Shown here piece by piece: positions 1 to 9,049 of a stretch of DNA of 64,000 nt; the first letter of the stretch is position 1; the number at the start of each line of letters is the position of its first letter. Source of the stretch: Levilactobacillus bambusae (GTDB lineage: Bacteria > Bacillota > Bacilli > Lactobacillales > Lactobacillaceae); assembly GCF_003124125.1 (NCBI RefSeq), contig NZ_QCXQ01000001.1:448364-512363 (forward strand). Direction: 5' to 3'. The notes under the pieces were generated by a model. That model was given only the letters and a program-made list of their open reading frames with translations. It ran no database searches and was not told the origin of the DNA. Both the position numbers and the translations under genes were made by a program.

Positions 1-2010
1 CCGTGCCTTTTGGGTAATTCGGGCAATATAATCCTGAACTTCGCTCGTTGCTTCCATCATTAAATCAGCTAACTCATCAATAATGATCACGATGTACGGC
101 ATTTTCAGGCCGGGTTCATCATTTGCATCAGCCCGGTCATTAAACTGTTCAATCTTCCGAACCCCAGCCGCTGCCAGCCTTTCGTACCGCTGATCCATTT
201 CCTTTGCCGCCCACTTAAGGGCCGCCGAAGCCGTTCTAGAATCCGAAATAACGGGCGCAATTAAATGAGGAATCCCATTGTACGGCGCCATTTCAACGGC
301 CTTCGGGTCAATAAGCAGGAGCTTGACCTGTTGGGGGGTGGCTTTGTATAAAATGGAAAGTAACAGTGAGTTAATGAAAACGGACTTTCCTGAGCCGGTT
401 GCACCAGCAATTAAGCCGTGCGGCATCTTGCGCAGATCCGTAATTTGCGGTTCCCCGTTTAAATCGACCCCAAGTGCAATCGTTAACGGTGACTCACTCT
501 CCTGGAACTTAGGGGTGTTGACAACCTCAGACAGCATAACTGGCCGGGCCTTCGGATTAGGTATTTCAATTCCCACCGTTGATTTTCCAGGAATCGGGGC
601 TTCAATCCGGATGTCCTTCGCAGCCAACGCCAACTTTAAGTCGTCCATCAAATTCGTAATCTTATTGACCTTAACACCAAGCGCTAAATGAATTTGAAAC
701 TGGGTTACCGTTGGCCCAATCGTCCAGTCCGACACCTCGGCCTTAACGTTAAAGGCACTTAAGGTCTGATCTAAGATGTCCACTTGGTGTTCAATCCAAT
801 CATCCATTTGGTCATCATCTTGGGTTACGGGAGGGGTCAATAAATCAATGCCCGGAAATTCATATCCGTGACCGTCTTCCCGCAGGGCCGGTTGGGGCTG
901 TTCAACAATATCAGGCTGATCCGACTCACGATTAAATAATGCCAAATCACGTTGGTCGTTTTCCTCATCAGACATAATATCGCCTAACCCATGACCTAAG
1001 CCCCGTGGTTTAACCGACTTAGCCGCATGAATTCGGGCTTTAGGCTGCTTAGATGCAGATGATGACTCTGGTTTTGTGGTCGGTTCATTTGTTTCGACCG
1101 TTTCAGATTTCTGACCTAATATCATCGATTCAGAAACGTCTAAGTCACCGGATAAAGTTGTCGTAGAATCGGACTGTTCACCCTCCCCTATTATCGGAGT
1201 TGCCGCTGCAATTTCACTTTCCTCCGTTGCATAGGCCACACTCTGGCTCTCCACGATTGGTTCGTCAACCACGGTTTGGTCCGACGAAACGTCACTAACT
1301 GACTCTTCCGTCTCTTCTTCACATTCCACCGGTTGGGTTTGATCATCAGTGGGACTGACGATCTCATTAGATAGGGACTCGCTAGTGGTCCCTGTGGCCT
1401 CCTTAGGCGTCTGTGCTGCTAAACTAGTTGCCAACCGTGTCACTTCATCTTCATCCGGCAAAATAAGTTCTGCTTGCTGGTTAAGTGGAGTGGCATCTAG
1501 TTCCAAGGTAGTCGGTTGCTCATTAGAGGCTACTGGTGTTCCTGTTTCTGATTGTTCATCGACCGTAGGAGCAAACGTTAAAGTTGACTGCGGCTGCTCT
1601 GAAATCACGGTATTGAAGTCAAAAAGCAGGACCTGGTCATCTGGCTTATGTAAATGCCGAACAAGTGACTGATAGCCAATCTCTGGTCGTTTAATCCGGG
1701 GTTTCGTGACTAACTGGGCTGGAATTTTAGTTGGGGTAAACGGCCGGGTGTAGTTTGCTGCATCTTCCGTTAACTCACCCCGGGTTTTTGCTGTGGTTCC
1801 CGACGTTTTAGTCTGGTCTGCCACTTTCGGTGTTAATTGAGCCCGTTTATTGACCGAAGTCGGGTTAGTGGCGGGTGTCTTCTTCACGGATCCTTCTTCA
1901 CGTTTAAAGGGTGACGTGCTTCGTTCCGATTCATTCGGTGTCCGACGTTGTTTTGGTTCCGTTCTGCCCGCAAATTTGCGATAAAAAGCAGGGCCATCAT
2001 AATGATTCAT
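1..2010 (-). CDS. sftA: SftA-type FtsK/SpoIIIE DNA translocase, partial at left edge
   Basis: ATP-driven double-stranded DNA pump of the FtsK/HerA superfamily, expected to clear chromosomal DNA from the closing septum. The frame runs from an ATG at 2008-2010 (preceded by GAAAGGA) off the left edge, so 670 residues are visible and the C-terminus, including any gamma domain, is missing. Walker A GATGSGKSVF lies near residue 537 and Walker B VIIIDELADL near residue 640; the FtsK alpha/beta part starts near residue 400. No membrane segments are visible. Instead the first 330 residues or so are rich in Ser, Thr, Glu and Gln, which favours the soluble SftA (YtpT) type over membrane-bound FtsK. ytpR lies directly upstream, as it does next to ytpT in Bacillus. 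Confidence 0.88.
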   Translation of the reverse strand, partial: MNHYDGPAFYRKFAGRTEPKQRRTPNESERSTSPFKREEGSVKKTPATNPTSVNKRAQLTPKVADQTKTSGTTAKTRGELTEDAANYTRPFTPTKIPAQLVTKPRIKRPEIGYQSLVRHLHKPDDQVLLFDFNTVISEQPQSTLTFAPTVDEQSETGTPVASNEQPTTLELDATPLNQQAELILPDEDEVTRLATSLAAQTPKEATGTTSESLSNEIVSPTDDQTQPVECEEETEESVSDVSSDQTVVDEPIVESQSVAYATEESEIAAATPIIGEGEQSDSTTTLSGDLDVSESMILGQKSETVETNEPTTKPESSSASKQPKARIHAAKSVKPRGLGHGLGDIMSDEENDQRDLALFNRESDQPDIVEQPQPALREDGHGYEFPGIDLLTPPVTQDDDQMDDWIEHQVDILDQTLSAFNVKAEVSDWTIGPTVTQFQIHLALGVKVNKITNLMDDLKLALAAKDIRIEAPIPGKSTVGIEIPNPKARPVMLSEVVNTPKFQESESPLTIALGVDLNGEPQITDLRKMPHGLIAGATGSGKSVFINSLLLSILYKATPQQVKLLLIDPKAVEMAPYNGIPHLIAPVISDSRTASAALKWAAKEMDQRYERLAAAGVRKIEQFNDRADANDEPGLKMPYIVIIIDELADLMMEATSEVQDYIARITQKAR

Positions 2011-2110
2011 TCGGATCCGATTCCTTTCAAAATACAATTCAATTCACAATAGGTAAAAGGCACAAAAGAAGCCAGGAACATTAGATGTGCCCGGCCAGTT
2101 CAGATCTTAT

Positions 2111-2752
2111 TTAGGATTCGAACAAACTTTCTGCTCGTTCAAAGTCAAACGCTTCGCCAACGGGTTGATAATCATCTGGTAAAATTAAAGCTCCAGGCCG
2201 TTGTGGTGCGTTTTTAATCTGCAATTCTCTGCCTGAACAAATCATACCATTACTTTCAACCCCACGCAATTCACCCGGCCAAATAATCTCGCCGTTTGGC
2301 ATCATTGCTCCTGGCACGGCAACCACGACTTTAATATCCGCTTTCATGTTAGGCGAACCACTGACAATTTGCAGGGTTTTTCCCCCACCAATTTCAGTTT
2401 CGGTTACCAACAGGTGGTCAGATTTTGGGTGGGCAACGGCTGATTTAACCACCCCTACGATAAACTTAGATTGCATGTCAGCCACTAGCTCACCATCAAA
2501 CCCGGCCTGCACTAACGCCGCATTCAACGCCGCTACTTCGTCAGTCGGGAGAATTAACTGTCCGTTTCCCGTAAGCTTTGGTAAAATTTTTGAAACATTA
2601 AAAAAATTATAACCAGTCGTTTGATTGGTTTTAACATCGTAAATCCGGACAATATCCTGCTGGCGAACGCTCGCTTGCTCTTCAGCGTCGGGACCAACAA
2701 TGGTAATTAAGGTATCCCCTAATTCACCCGGATTATAACTGGTAATTAACAT
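2111..2752 (-). CDS. ytpR: YtpR-like tRNA-binding-domain protein
   Basis: 213-residue protein with an N-terminal DUF4479-like part and a C-terminal OB-fold tRNA-binding domain (about residues 90-195) of the type found at the N-terminus of bacterial PheT. Visible landmarks are VGVVKSAVAHPKSDHL followed by LQIVSGSPNM and GVESNGMICSGREL, the usual signature of this domain. Stand-alone YtpR proteins are widespread in Firmicutes and of uncertain role. It lies 100 bases upstream of sftA in the same direction, the arrangement known from Bacillus (ytpR, ytpT). The ATG start at 2750-2752 follows an AGGAAGGG-type ribosome binding site. Family assignment is firm, function is not. Confidence 0.85.
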   Translation of the reverse strand: MLITSYNPGELGDTLITIVGPDAEEQASVRQQDIVRIYDVKTNQTTGYNFFNVSKILPKLTGNGQLILPTDEVAALNAALVQAGFDGELVADMQSKFIVGVVKSAVAHPKSDHLLVTETEIGGGKTLQIVSGSPNMKADIKVVVAVPGAMMPNGEIIWPGELRGVESNGMICSGRELQIKNAPQRPGALILPDDYQPVGEAFDFERAESLFES

Positions 2753-2845
2753 CTAAACACCCTTCCTCGTCTAAAACTATCTGCTAACTATTATACCAAG
2801 AAATTGGCGCAATTTTTCGTTTCGTGTGAAATTTATAGGATTCAT

Positions 2846-2854
2846 TGGTATACT
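2846..2854 (+). promoter_or_regulatory. Extended -10 promoter for the PepSY-like gene
   Basis: TGGTATACT reads as an extended -10 element (TGnTATAAT with one mismatch), 33 bases before the ATG at 2888. No good -35 is visible at 17 bp, which is tolerated by extended -10 promoters. Confidence 0.45.
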
Positions 2855-2887
2855 AAGGATAAATCATCTCGAAAGCGAGGTTTTACT

Positions 2888-3247
2888 ATGGGAGCTAAAA
2901 ACGAACAGCTTTATCAGCTTAGCTTAACGGGTATCATTGCAGCGGTCATCGGCTACATTATCAGCCAATTTATTAGCAAACCGCAGCGACTCTCACCTGA
3001 AGCCATTCTAACTGAAGTGAAGAAGGCCTTTCGAGCGGAAGCACCCGTAGAGGGCACCTGGATTCAAACCCATGCCGTTCCCTTTCAAAAATTTGCTCTA
3101 AAGACCGACGTTTACTACGGTGGCATTACCCGGTATGAGGACGATGAATTAGTGACCTATGAATTCATTGCGGATGCCAAAACAGGCAGTATCCTTGATG
3201 TTCACCGGACGGACCAACCGACTTCAACTAAAATAACACTCGCCTAA
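2888..3247 (+). CDS. Small membrane-anchored PepSY-like protein
   Basis: 119 residues from the ATG at 2888, chosen because CGAAAGCGAGG precedes it at good spacing; the frame is open further upstream, but without a ribosome site. One hydrophobic segment near residues 11-29 (LTGIIAAVIGYIISQFI) anchors it, leaving a short exported or cytosolic domain whose strand pattern (TYEFIADAKTGSILDVHR at the end) looks like a PepSY/YpeB-type fold. It is divergent from ytpR and convergent with trmB. Proteins of this kind are found beside trmB in other lactobacilli. Exact function unknown. Confidence 0.7.
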   Translation: MGAKNEQLYQLSLTGIIAAVIGYIISQFISKPQRLSPEAILTEVKKAFRAEAPVEGTWIQTHAVPFQKFALKTDVYYGGITRYEDDELVTYEFIADAKTGSILDVHRTDQPTSTKITLA

Positions 3248-3276
3248 AGCGACTCCGCCTTAAGCAGGCCCGACTA

Positions 3277-3326
3277 AATAAAGCAGACCGGGCAATCCAC
3301 TTACGGATTGCCCGGTCTGCTTTATT
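3277..3326. terminator. Bidirectional intrinsic terminator
   Basis: Perfect 22-bp inverted repeat (3277-3298 and 3305-3326) with a 6-base loop, flanked by AATAAA and TTTATT so that both strands end in a T-rich tail. It lies exactly between the convergent PepSY-like gene and trmB. Confidence 0.9.
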
Positions 3327-3339
3327 CGTTCAATTTGTT

Positions 3340-3984
3340 CTATGCCTGGTTAAACTTAGCGATAACTTGATAAATCGGTCCAAGCGCAGAAAACTTTTGT
3401 TCGTACTCGGTCTGGACGTCTTCTACCTCATCGTTAGCTTGGTGAAGATCCAGCCAAACTCCCTGAAAAATCATTCCAAAGTTATTTAAACTCACCAGTG
3501 AATATTCAAACAGTCCCCGATTATCGGTCTTGAACTGAAGTAAGCCGTCTGGTTTTAAAACATCCTGATAATTTTTCAAAAATCCAGCTGAAGTTAACCG
3601 CCGTTTCTCATGCTTCGTTTTAGGCCACGGATCCGAAAAATTTAAATAAATTTCGTCAATTTCATTCGGATCAAAGAAGGTGTCAACGTCAGCACCATCA
3701 GACAAAATTAATTGAATGTTTGGCAGTTCGCTTTCAACCACCTTCTTGAGTGCAATAGCAATTACTGACGTTTGAATTTCAATTCCCAAAAAGTTGATTT
3801 CGGGGTGTAACCTGGCCATCTCAACAATAAATTGACCTTTCCCGGTCCCAATTTCAACGTGTAGGGGCTGAACGGCCGAAAACCGACTCTGCCAGTTTCC
3901 CTTTAACGGAACTGGATCGGTCACGATTAAATTAGGATGTTCCTCAATGTACGGTTTAGCCCATGGTTTATTGCGTACGCGCAT
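3340..3984 (-). CDS. trmB: tRNA (guanine-N7-)-methyltransferase
   Basis: Methylates G46 of tRNA using S-adenosylmethionine. 214 residues from the ATG at 3982-3984, which follows TTGGAGGAAAAAAG; the open frame begins 13 codons earlier but lacks a ribosome site. SAM-binding motif EIGTGKGQFIVEMA is near residues 44-57 and the family signature FSDPWPKTKHEKRRL near residues 117-131. Length is normal for bacterial TrmB. It sits alone between the bidirectional terminator and the ecsAB terminator. Confidence 0.95.
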   Translation of the reverse strand: MRVRNKPWAKPYIEEHPNLIVTDPVPLKGNWQSRFSAVQPLHVEIGTGKGQFIVEMARLHPEINFLGIEIQTSVIAIALKKVVESELPNIQLILSDGADVDTFFDPNEIDEIYLNFSDPWPKTKHEKRRLTSAGFLKNYQDVLKPDGLLQFKTDNRGLFEYSLVSLNNFGMIFQGVWLDLHQANDEVEDVQTEYEQKFSALGPIYQVIAKFNQA

Positions 3985-4009
3985 CTTTTTTCCTCCAAGT
4001 GTAAATAAA

Positions 4010-4045
4010 AGAGCTATGTTCAACCCGTTGACTGAACACAGCTCT
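4010..4045 (-). terminator. Intrinsic terminator of ecsAB
   Basis: Reading leftwards, a stem of about 13 bp (AGAGCT-TGTTCA arms, one mismatch) is followed by TTTTATTT. It separates ecsB from trmB. Confidence 0.75.
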
Positions 4046-4104
4046 GATTTCGATTTAAGTTCAGAATAGCCTTATTTTACTGGCTAACCTAGGTTAACGT
4101 CAAC

Positions 4105-5322
4105 TTAATTTTTTTGTCGGGCTAACCGCCGGGGGGCATAAAATTGAACCATCACCCAAATTTCAACCCCGAGGACTAAGGTTAACACCACGGGCGTTTC
4201 CCAGTTCAGATTTGCGATGCAAGCCATCACGACAAACAACACCCCCGTCACGATGAGAATGGTTCGCATCACCTGCTGAAAGTTTTTCAGTTTTTCCGTA
4301 TTGGCCACGGGGTAAATGTGCGTAAAAACGTTATCGTCAAACTGGGAAAAATACGGCAGTAACTGGAATCCTAGGAGATAGACAAACAACGCCGAAAAGA
4401 TTACGGGGAGCCAAAGCCCCCTGACGAAGTACAAAATGACCAGCCCGATCAGAGTCAGTCGAATGATCAGGCCACTAAACTCCGTTCCCCGGACAAGTCC
4501 CCGAGCATATAAATACCGAAACGTATTCGCTTGGTTAGCCGGAATTCGGCGAAACAACCCGTCCAAGTAGCTACGCCGGTGAATGGTTCCACGTAGCATA
4601 GGGACATCCGTAAACAGATTGAAGAACCGATAGATACTGAGCATTCGACTATCTTCCCTGACGATCTCCGCCCGCCAATCAATCGGGTGCTTAGCCCAAG
4701 TGGTAGCGGTCTGCACTGCAAAAACAAGGTCGGCCGCAATCGCTAACCCGGCTGCAATGACCCAGCCGCCGTAAGCCGCCGTAGCAAATAAAATTAAGGA
4801 CCAGCCCCAGTCAATCATCCAGCCCCGTTTAATTAGCGGGGTTTCATACCGGTAGCAATTGGCTAACGCCCGCCGCAAGATTAAGTCCTTCTGACTAACC
4901 ATGATGATTAGCAGTCCCACTATGTTCATCCAGTTAGTGGTCAACGTCACCCGAATAAAGGGCAGCAGCACAAACCAAACTAGGCCCTGCGTTACCATTG
5001 CTAACCAAAGGCTGTAACGTCTTCCTGCCACCAGATACGCGTGCATATCATGCTCCCTTGGAAGCAAAAAAACACTATCGGCACTTTCAATCAGGGTCGC
5101 TAACCGGCCAATTTGAACGCTAATCATTGCCACCACGATGACAATGAGCGGAGCCCACCAACTATTTGCGTGCAACCGCTGGAGTTCAATGGAATAGCCG
5201 TAACCCAAACCGCCAATTAAGAACATGAGAGCAAAGATAAAAAAATCATTAAAGACTAGGCGGAGATACTTCACCATGTTCCTTAAATGTCGGCTCAGTC
5301 GGGTTGAAAATAAAGTTTTCAT
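4105..5322 (-). CDS. ecsB: EcsB, membrane subunit of the Ecs ABC transporter
   Basis: 405-residue polytopic membrane protein with eight or more hydrophobic segments; its start overlaps the ecsA stop by four bases (ATGA), so it is translationally coupled. EcsB is the integral subunit of the EcsAB exporter, which in Bacillus affects protein secretion, competence and intramembrane proteolysis; the substrate is not settled. Assignment rests on the ecsA partner, the divergent hit gene, the size and the topology. The order hit / ecsA-ecsB is the same as in Bacillus subtilis. Confidence 0.85.
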   Translation of the reverse strand: MKTLFSTRLSRHLRNMVKYLRLVFNDFFIFALMFLIGGLGYGYSIELQRLHANSWWAPLIVIVVAMISVQIGRLATLIESADSVFLLPREHDMHAYLVAGRRYSLWLAMVTQGLVWFVLLPFIRVTLTTNWMNIVGLLIIMVSQKDLILRRALANCYRYETPLIKRGWMIDWGWSLILFATAAYGGWVIAAGLAIAADLVFAVQTATTWAKHPIDWRAEIVREDSRMLSIYRFFNLFTDVPMLRGTIHRRSYLDGLFRRIPANQANTFRYLYARGLVRGTEFSGLIIRLTLIGLVILYFVRGLWLPVIFSALFVYLLGFQLLPYFSQFDDNVFTHIYPVANTEKLKNFQQVMRTILIVTGVLFVVMACIANLNWETPVVLTLVLGVEIWVMVQFYAPRRLARQKN

Positions 5323-6059
5323 TCCGTTTGACCCGCTTTCTTGGTTAGGGAAAGGTAAATATCATTTAACGACTCACCGCTATCCGGAAACGCCTCATGT
5401 AATTCCTTTAGCGTCCCTTCCACCCTTACTTGCCCGTCATGAAGCAGCACAAACCGATCACAGTATTGCTGGGCCGTTTCTAAAACGTGGGTGGTCATTA
5501 AGATGCTAGCGCCAGCTCGCTTTTTTTTATCCATTTCAGCAAGTAAATCACTTTTAGCCAGGGGATCAAGCCCCATGAAGGGTTCGTCAATAATAAATAG
5601 ATTGGCGTTGGTAATGAACGCACAAACGATCATGACCTTTTGCCGCATCCCCTTCGAAAAATTAGACGGAAACCAATCTAATTTGTTGTCTAAACGGAAG
5701 GTTTTTAAAAGTTCGTTCGCCTTTTGCCAGGCCTCTTCCTGATTTAACCGGTAAGCCATAATGGTTAGTTCGATGTGTTCCCTCAGTGTTAGTTCTGGGT
5801 ATAGAACCGGGGTTTCCGGTATATATGCGATTTGCTGTTTGTACAACTGATCGTTTTCCGCAATGGTTATTCCATTAATGGAGATGGTGCCACTAAAGGG
5901 CGTTAATAACCCAATTATGTGGTTGATTGTCGTTGACTTTCCGGCTCCGTTCAGCCCGATCAGGCCCACTAACTCACCGTCTTTAACGTCAAAACTAATA
6001 TCCTTTAAAACGGGGATTTGTGAATACCCGCCAACCACGTGACTGACTTCTAACGTCAA
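5319..6059 (-). CDS. ecsA: EcsA, ATP-binding subunit of the Ecs ABC transporter
   Basis: ABC ATPase of 246 residues. I place the start at the TTG at 6057-6059 because GGAGGG stands six bases before it and the protein then starts MTLEVSHVVGG, as other EcsA do; the longer open frame upstream has no ribosome site. Walker A is GLNGAGKSTT, the signature region NFSKGMRQKV, Walker B LFIIDEP and the H-loop TTHV. It energises EcsB at the inner face of the membrane. The pair is transcribed away from hit. Confidence 0.92.
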   Translation of the reverse strand: MTLEVSHVVGGYSQIPVLKDISFDVKDGELVGLIGLNGAGKSTTINHIIGLLTPFSGTISINGITIAENDQLYKQQIAYIPETPVLYPELTLREHIELTIMAYRLNQEEAWQKANELLKTFRLDNKLDWFPSNFSKGMRQKVMIVCAFITNANLFIIDEPFMGLDPLAKSDLLAEMDKKKRAGASILMTTHVLETAQQYCDRFVLLHDGQVRVEGTLKELHEAFPDSGESLNDIYLSLTKKAGQTE

Positions 6060-6212
6060 ATCAATCCCTCCGCTTCTAATCCATTTGATTGTCCACAGTA
6101 TAGCACACCCGTGTGAAACTCTAAAATCTGTCAACCGTTTTCAGGTTAATTGTGTTTTCTTGGTACCGTTCATTGTATAATGGGCTTAAACTGACTGAAA
6201 GAAGGATGTCCT

Positions 6213-6656
6213 ATGGACGCAACTTTTGATCCAGACTGTGTTTTCTGCAAAATTATTTTAGGGGAAATTCCAAGTTATACCGTTTATGAGGATGACGTCG
6301 TTAAGGCCTTTCTCGACATTTCTCAGGGAACTCCTGGTCATACATTAGTGGTTCCCAAAACTCACGTGGCTGATATTTTTGCGTATAATCCTGAGCTAGC
6401 CGCGGCTGTCTTTTCACGGATTCCCAAAATTGCCAACGCAATAAGGAAATCAAACCCTAATATCCAGGGCATGAACATCGTGAATAATAATGGTGCGGTT
6501 GCCTACCAATCCGTCTTTCATTCCCACTTCCACTTGGTTCCCCGTTACACCGACCACGATGACTTTTCAATGACGTTTAAAGACAACTCATCAAAGTATC
6601 AGCCTGAAGACTACATTAAAATTCAACGGGCCATTGAAGCCGAAATGGAGGACTAG
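6213..6656 (+). CDS. hit: HIT-family nucleotide-binding hydrolase
   Basis: 147 residues. The histidine triad HSHFHLVPR near residues 107-115 and the N-terminal CVFCKI (possible zinc ligands) identify a Hint-type nucleoside phosphoramidate hydrolase. These are soluble, usually dimeric enzymes that cleave AMP-lysine or AMP-amine bonds; physiological substrates are poorly defined. A TATAAT box lies at 6176-6181. It is divergent from ecsAB and is followed at one base by a YtxH-like gene, the classical Firmicute context. Confidence 0.93.
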   Translation: MDATFDPDCVFCKIILGEIPSYTVYEDDVVKAFLDISQGTPGHTLVVPKTHVADIFAYNPELAAAVFSRIPKIANAIRKSNPNIQGMNIVNNNGAVAYQSVFHSHFHLVPRYTDHDDFSMTFKDNSSKYQPEDYIKIQRAIEAEMED

Positions 6657-6657
6657 T

Positions 6658-6996
6658 ATGGGACTAAAAAATTTTGCCGAGCGATCCATCGTTACCGCCG
6701 GAATTGGCTTGGCCTTTCACCTAATCCAAACGCGTCAGAATCCCATTGACTGGGGAAAAGAAAAGGTTAATGATGTTCGGGTTAAGGTGGACCAATACCA
6801 AGAATTTCAGGCCTCACGGCGGGCGGTCCAACATAACCTCACCAAACTTCAGGAAGCCATTCAAAATGCCCAACCGGTTATAACCGATATTCAAACGGAC
6901 ATTAACAAGTTTGAGTTTAAAATTCAGCCCCGCGTGGCCAAACTAAACGACGCCATTAACCGGTTAAACGGCCAAGATTCTACTACCCATGAATAA
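6658..6996 (+). CDS. YtxH/YhaH-like helical protein
   Basis: 112 residues from the ATG at 6658, one base after the hit stop; its ribosome site GGAGG lies inside the end of hit, so the two genes are probably translationally coupled. A short apolar N-terminal stretch (about residues 10-22) is followed by an almost wholly helical, charged region resembling a coiled coil. It matches the YtxH/YhaH type by context (hit, this gene, prsA, as in Bacillus) rather than by a clear motif. Function unknown. Confidence 0.65.
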   Translation: MGLKNFAERSIVTAGIGLAFHLIQTRQNPIDWGKEKVNDVRVKVDQYQEFQASRRAVQHNLTKLQEAIQNAQPVITDIQTDINKFEFKIQPRVAKLNDAINRLNGQDSTTHE

Positions 6997-7102
6997 TATG
7001 AACTTTTTGTAAAGTTATTGCGTCTTTTTATAGGATTTCATGAACGTGTGGTAAGATGAATTTTGTACGATTTAATCATTTAGAAATGGATGTGAACATA
7101 TT

Positions 7103-8011
7103 ATGAAGAAATGGGTCATTGCACTCAGCGGAATTGTCATTAGTTTGACATTAGCCGGCTGTGGAAGCAAAGCAGTCGCAACTACCAAGGGTGGAGACGT
7201 TACTGAAAGTGCCTACTACAGCAGTATGAAGACCACCTCTTCTGGAAAACAGATCTTGCAACAAATGATTTTAAATAAGGTGCTCGAAAAGGATTACGGC
7301 GATAAAGTTAAGAAGTCCGAAGTGACAAAGCAATATGATGAATATAAGTCACAGTATGGGTCATCATTTAGCAGCGTCCTTTCCCAAAGTGGGATGACAG
7401 CTTCCCAACTAAAGACCGAAATTCGCTCTAACCTTCTGTTAAAGGAAGCCGTTAAGGCCAACACCAAGATTACCGATGCTGACTTACAAAAGCAGTTCAA
7501 GAGCTACCAACCTAAGGTCGAAGTTGCTCAAATCCTTGTATCTAAGAAGTCAAAGGCTGAAGATATCATCGACCAGTTAAACGACAACAAGAAGGATCCA
7601 AAGAAACTTCAAAGTACCTTCACTTCCTTAGCTAAGAAGAATTCAACGGATACCGCAACTAAGAACAATGGTGGTAAGCTACCTAAGTTTGACAACACAG
7701 ATACTTCCCTTGACTCTGGATTCAAGAAGGCTGCGTTTAAGTTGAACAACAACGAATACACGGCCGAACCCGTTAAAACCCAGTATGGTTACCACGTTAT
7801 CTTAATGCTAGATAATCCTGGCAAGGGTAAGTGGCAAGACCACAAGGCTGAATTGAAATCACAAATCATCAACAATGATTTAAACGACAGCACTAAGCTG
7901 CACAGTGTGGTTTCAAAAGTCTTAAAGAACGGTGACGTTCAGATTAAGGATAGCGATTTAAAGAATATCTTATCTGATTACATCTCATCAAGTTCCAGTG
8001 CTAGTAAATAA
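7103..8011 (+). CDS. prsA: PrsA foldase lipoprotein (peptidyl-prolyl isomerase)
   Basis: 302-residue extracytoplasmic lipoprotein that folds secreted proteins at the membrane-wall interface. A signal peptide ends in the lipobox LAGC (Cys near residue 20). The central parvulin-type PPIase domain covers roughly residues 135-235 ([46 protein letters not shown]). The flanking helical NC domain is Lys-rich and the tail is Ser-rich. Size and architecture are standard. It sits near ecs and hit, in keeping with a secretion-related cluster. Confidence 0.93.
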   Translation: MKKWVIALSGIVISLTLAGCGSKAVATTKGGDVTESAYYSSMKTTSSGKQILQQMILNKVLEKDYGDKVKKSEVTKQYDEYKSQYGSSFSSVLSQSGMTASQLKTEIRSNLLLKEAVKANTKITDADLQKQFKSYQPKVEVAQILVSKKSKAEDIIDQLNDNKKDPKKLQSTFTSLAKKNSTDTATKNNGGKLPKFDNTDTSLDSGFKKAAFKLNNNEYTAEPVKTQYGYHVILMLDNPGKGKWQDHKAELKSQIINNDLNDSTKLHSVVSKVLKNGDVQIKDSDLKNILSDYISSSSSASK

Positions 8012-8020
8012 CTAAGTACC

Positions 8021-8055
8021 AAAAAAAGGCCACTCCCGCGGGAGTGGCCTTTTTT
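8021..8055. terminator. Bidirectional terminator between prsA and yhaM
   Basis: Stem of about 15 bp built on AAGGCCACTCC and its complement around the loop CGCG, with an A-run on the left and a T-run on the right, so it can end both prsA and yhaM transcripts. Confidence 0.9.
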
Positions 8056-8057
8056 GA

Positions 8058-9038
8058 TTATTGCCCCTTTTCTGGGACCTGTTCTGGCAACCGGGTTGGC
8101 CGGAAAAACCGGCGGCCGTCCATTGCAAAAAGCCGTTCCGTAAAGTGACCGGGTTCCGTTTTGCCTAAGGCCGCTGATAGCATCATAATGGACGCATCCA
8201 TTTCATCTAGGTCGTGAAGAACTTGAGCCTCCATTAATTCCGGGGCAACCGGTGAACCGTAATCCAGTTCGCCATGGTGTGATAAAACCATGTGCCGCAA
8301 TAAAATGACAGATTCATCATCGGGATCAATTTTTAGTTGGACACAGGCCCGCACAATATCCCCGTCGACAATCGAAATGTGCCCCAAGAGATTGCCTTCG
8401 TTCGTATAGGTGGTTGAAACGGGTCCGCTTAATTCAGACGTCTTGCCTAAATCATGCAAAATGGCGCCAGCATAAAGCAGCGGTCCGTTTAATGCTGGGT
8501 ATTGTTTAACCACGGAATGGGCTAACCGCAAGATCGAAATCGTATGGTATGCTAATCCACCTTCAAAGGCATGATGATTGGTTTTGGCCGCCGGAAAGTC
8601 AAAAAAGGCTTCCTGTTTTTCCTTCAATAGGAACCGGATAATCCGATTCCATGACGGCTCCGTAATTTCAAACAACGTCTGACTAATTTCATTAACCATG
8701 TCATCCCGTTTCATCGGTGAATGTTCCACGTAGAGTTTAGGATCGTTAGGTTCCGTATCCGTTGCCAACCGCAAGTGATAAATCTTAATTTGCGGGGAGC
8801 CCTGGTAAGTCTCCCGCTTTCCGTGCAATTGAACTACCTGCCCCGCCACAAACTGAGCAATATCTTCATCGGAAGCATCCCAGTACTTTCCGGAAATCTC
8901 CCCAGATTCATCCTGAAAAATGATCGCCAAATATTTCTTGCCGTTTTTGGCTACCCGGACGTCAACGGATTTTAGTAACACAAAGGTGGTTAATTCATCA
9001 TCAACACCGTAGGTCATAAGTAATTGTGGTTCAGCCAA
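8058..9038 (-). CDS. yhaM: YhaM 3'-5' exoribonuclease
   Basis: 326 residues: N-terminal OB-fold nucleic-acid-binding domain (about residues 15-95) and C-terminal HD phosphohydrolase domain with AYHTISILRLAHSV and AGAILHDLGK, the metal-binding His and His-Asp pairs. YhaM trims short single-stranded 3' ends of RNA and is also active on DNA in Bacillus. It lies directly downstream of yhaN and yhaO, as in Bacillus, so the three genes are probably one operon for nucleic acid processing. Confidence 0.93.
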   Translation of the reverse strand: MAEPQLLMTYGVDDELTTFVLLKSVDVRVAKNGKKYLAIIFQDESGEISGKYWDASDEDIAQFVAGQVVQLHGKRETYQGSPQIKIYHLRLATDTEPNDPKLYVEHSPMKRDDMVNEISQTLFEITEPSWNRIIRFLLKEKQEAFFDFPAAKTNHHAFEGGLAYHTISILRLAHSVVKQYPALNGPLLYAGAILHDLGKTSELSGPVSTTYTNEGNLLGHISIVDGDIVRACVQLKIDPDDESVILLRHMVLSHHGELDYGSPVAPELMEAQVLHDLDEMDASIMMLSAALGKTEPGHFTERLFAMDGRRFFRPTRLPEQVPEKGQ

Positions 9039-9049
9039 GGTAATCCCTC

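Noticed and set aside
3985-4023. Upstream start for trmB
   Set aside because: The bases include the ecsAB terminator and the real ribosome site; MRVRNKPWAKP is the normal family start.
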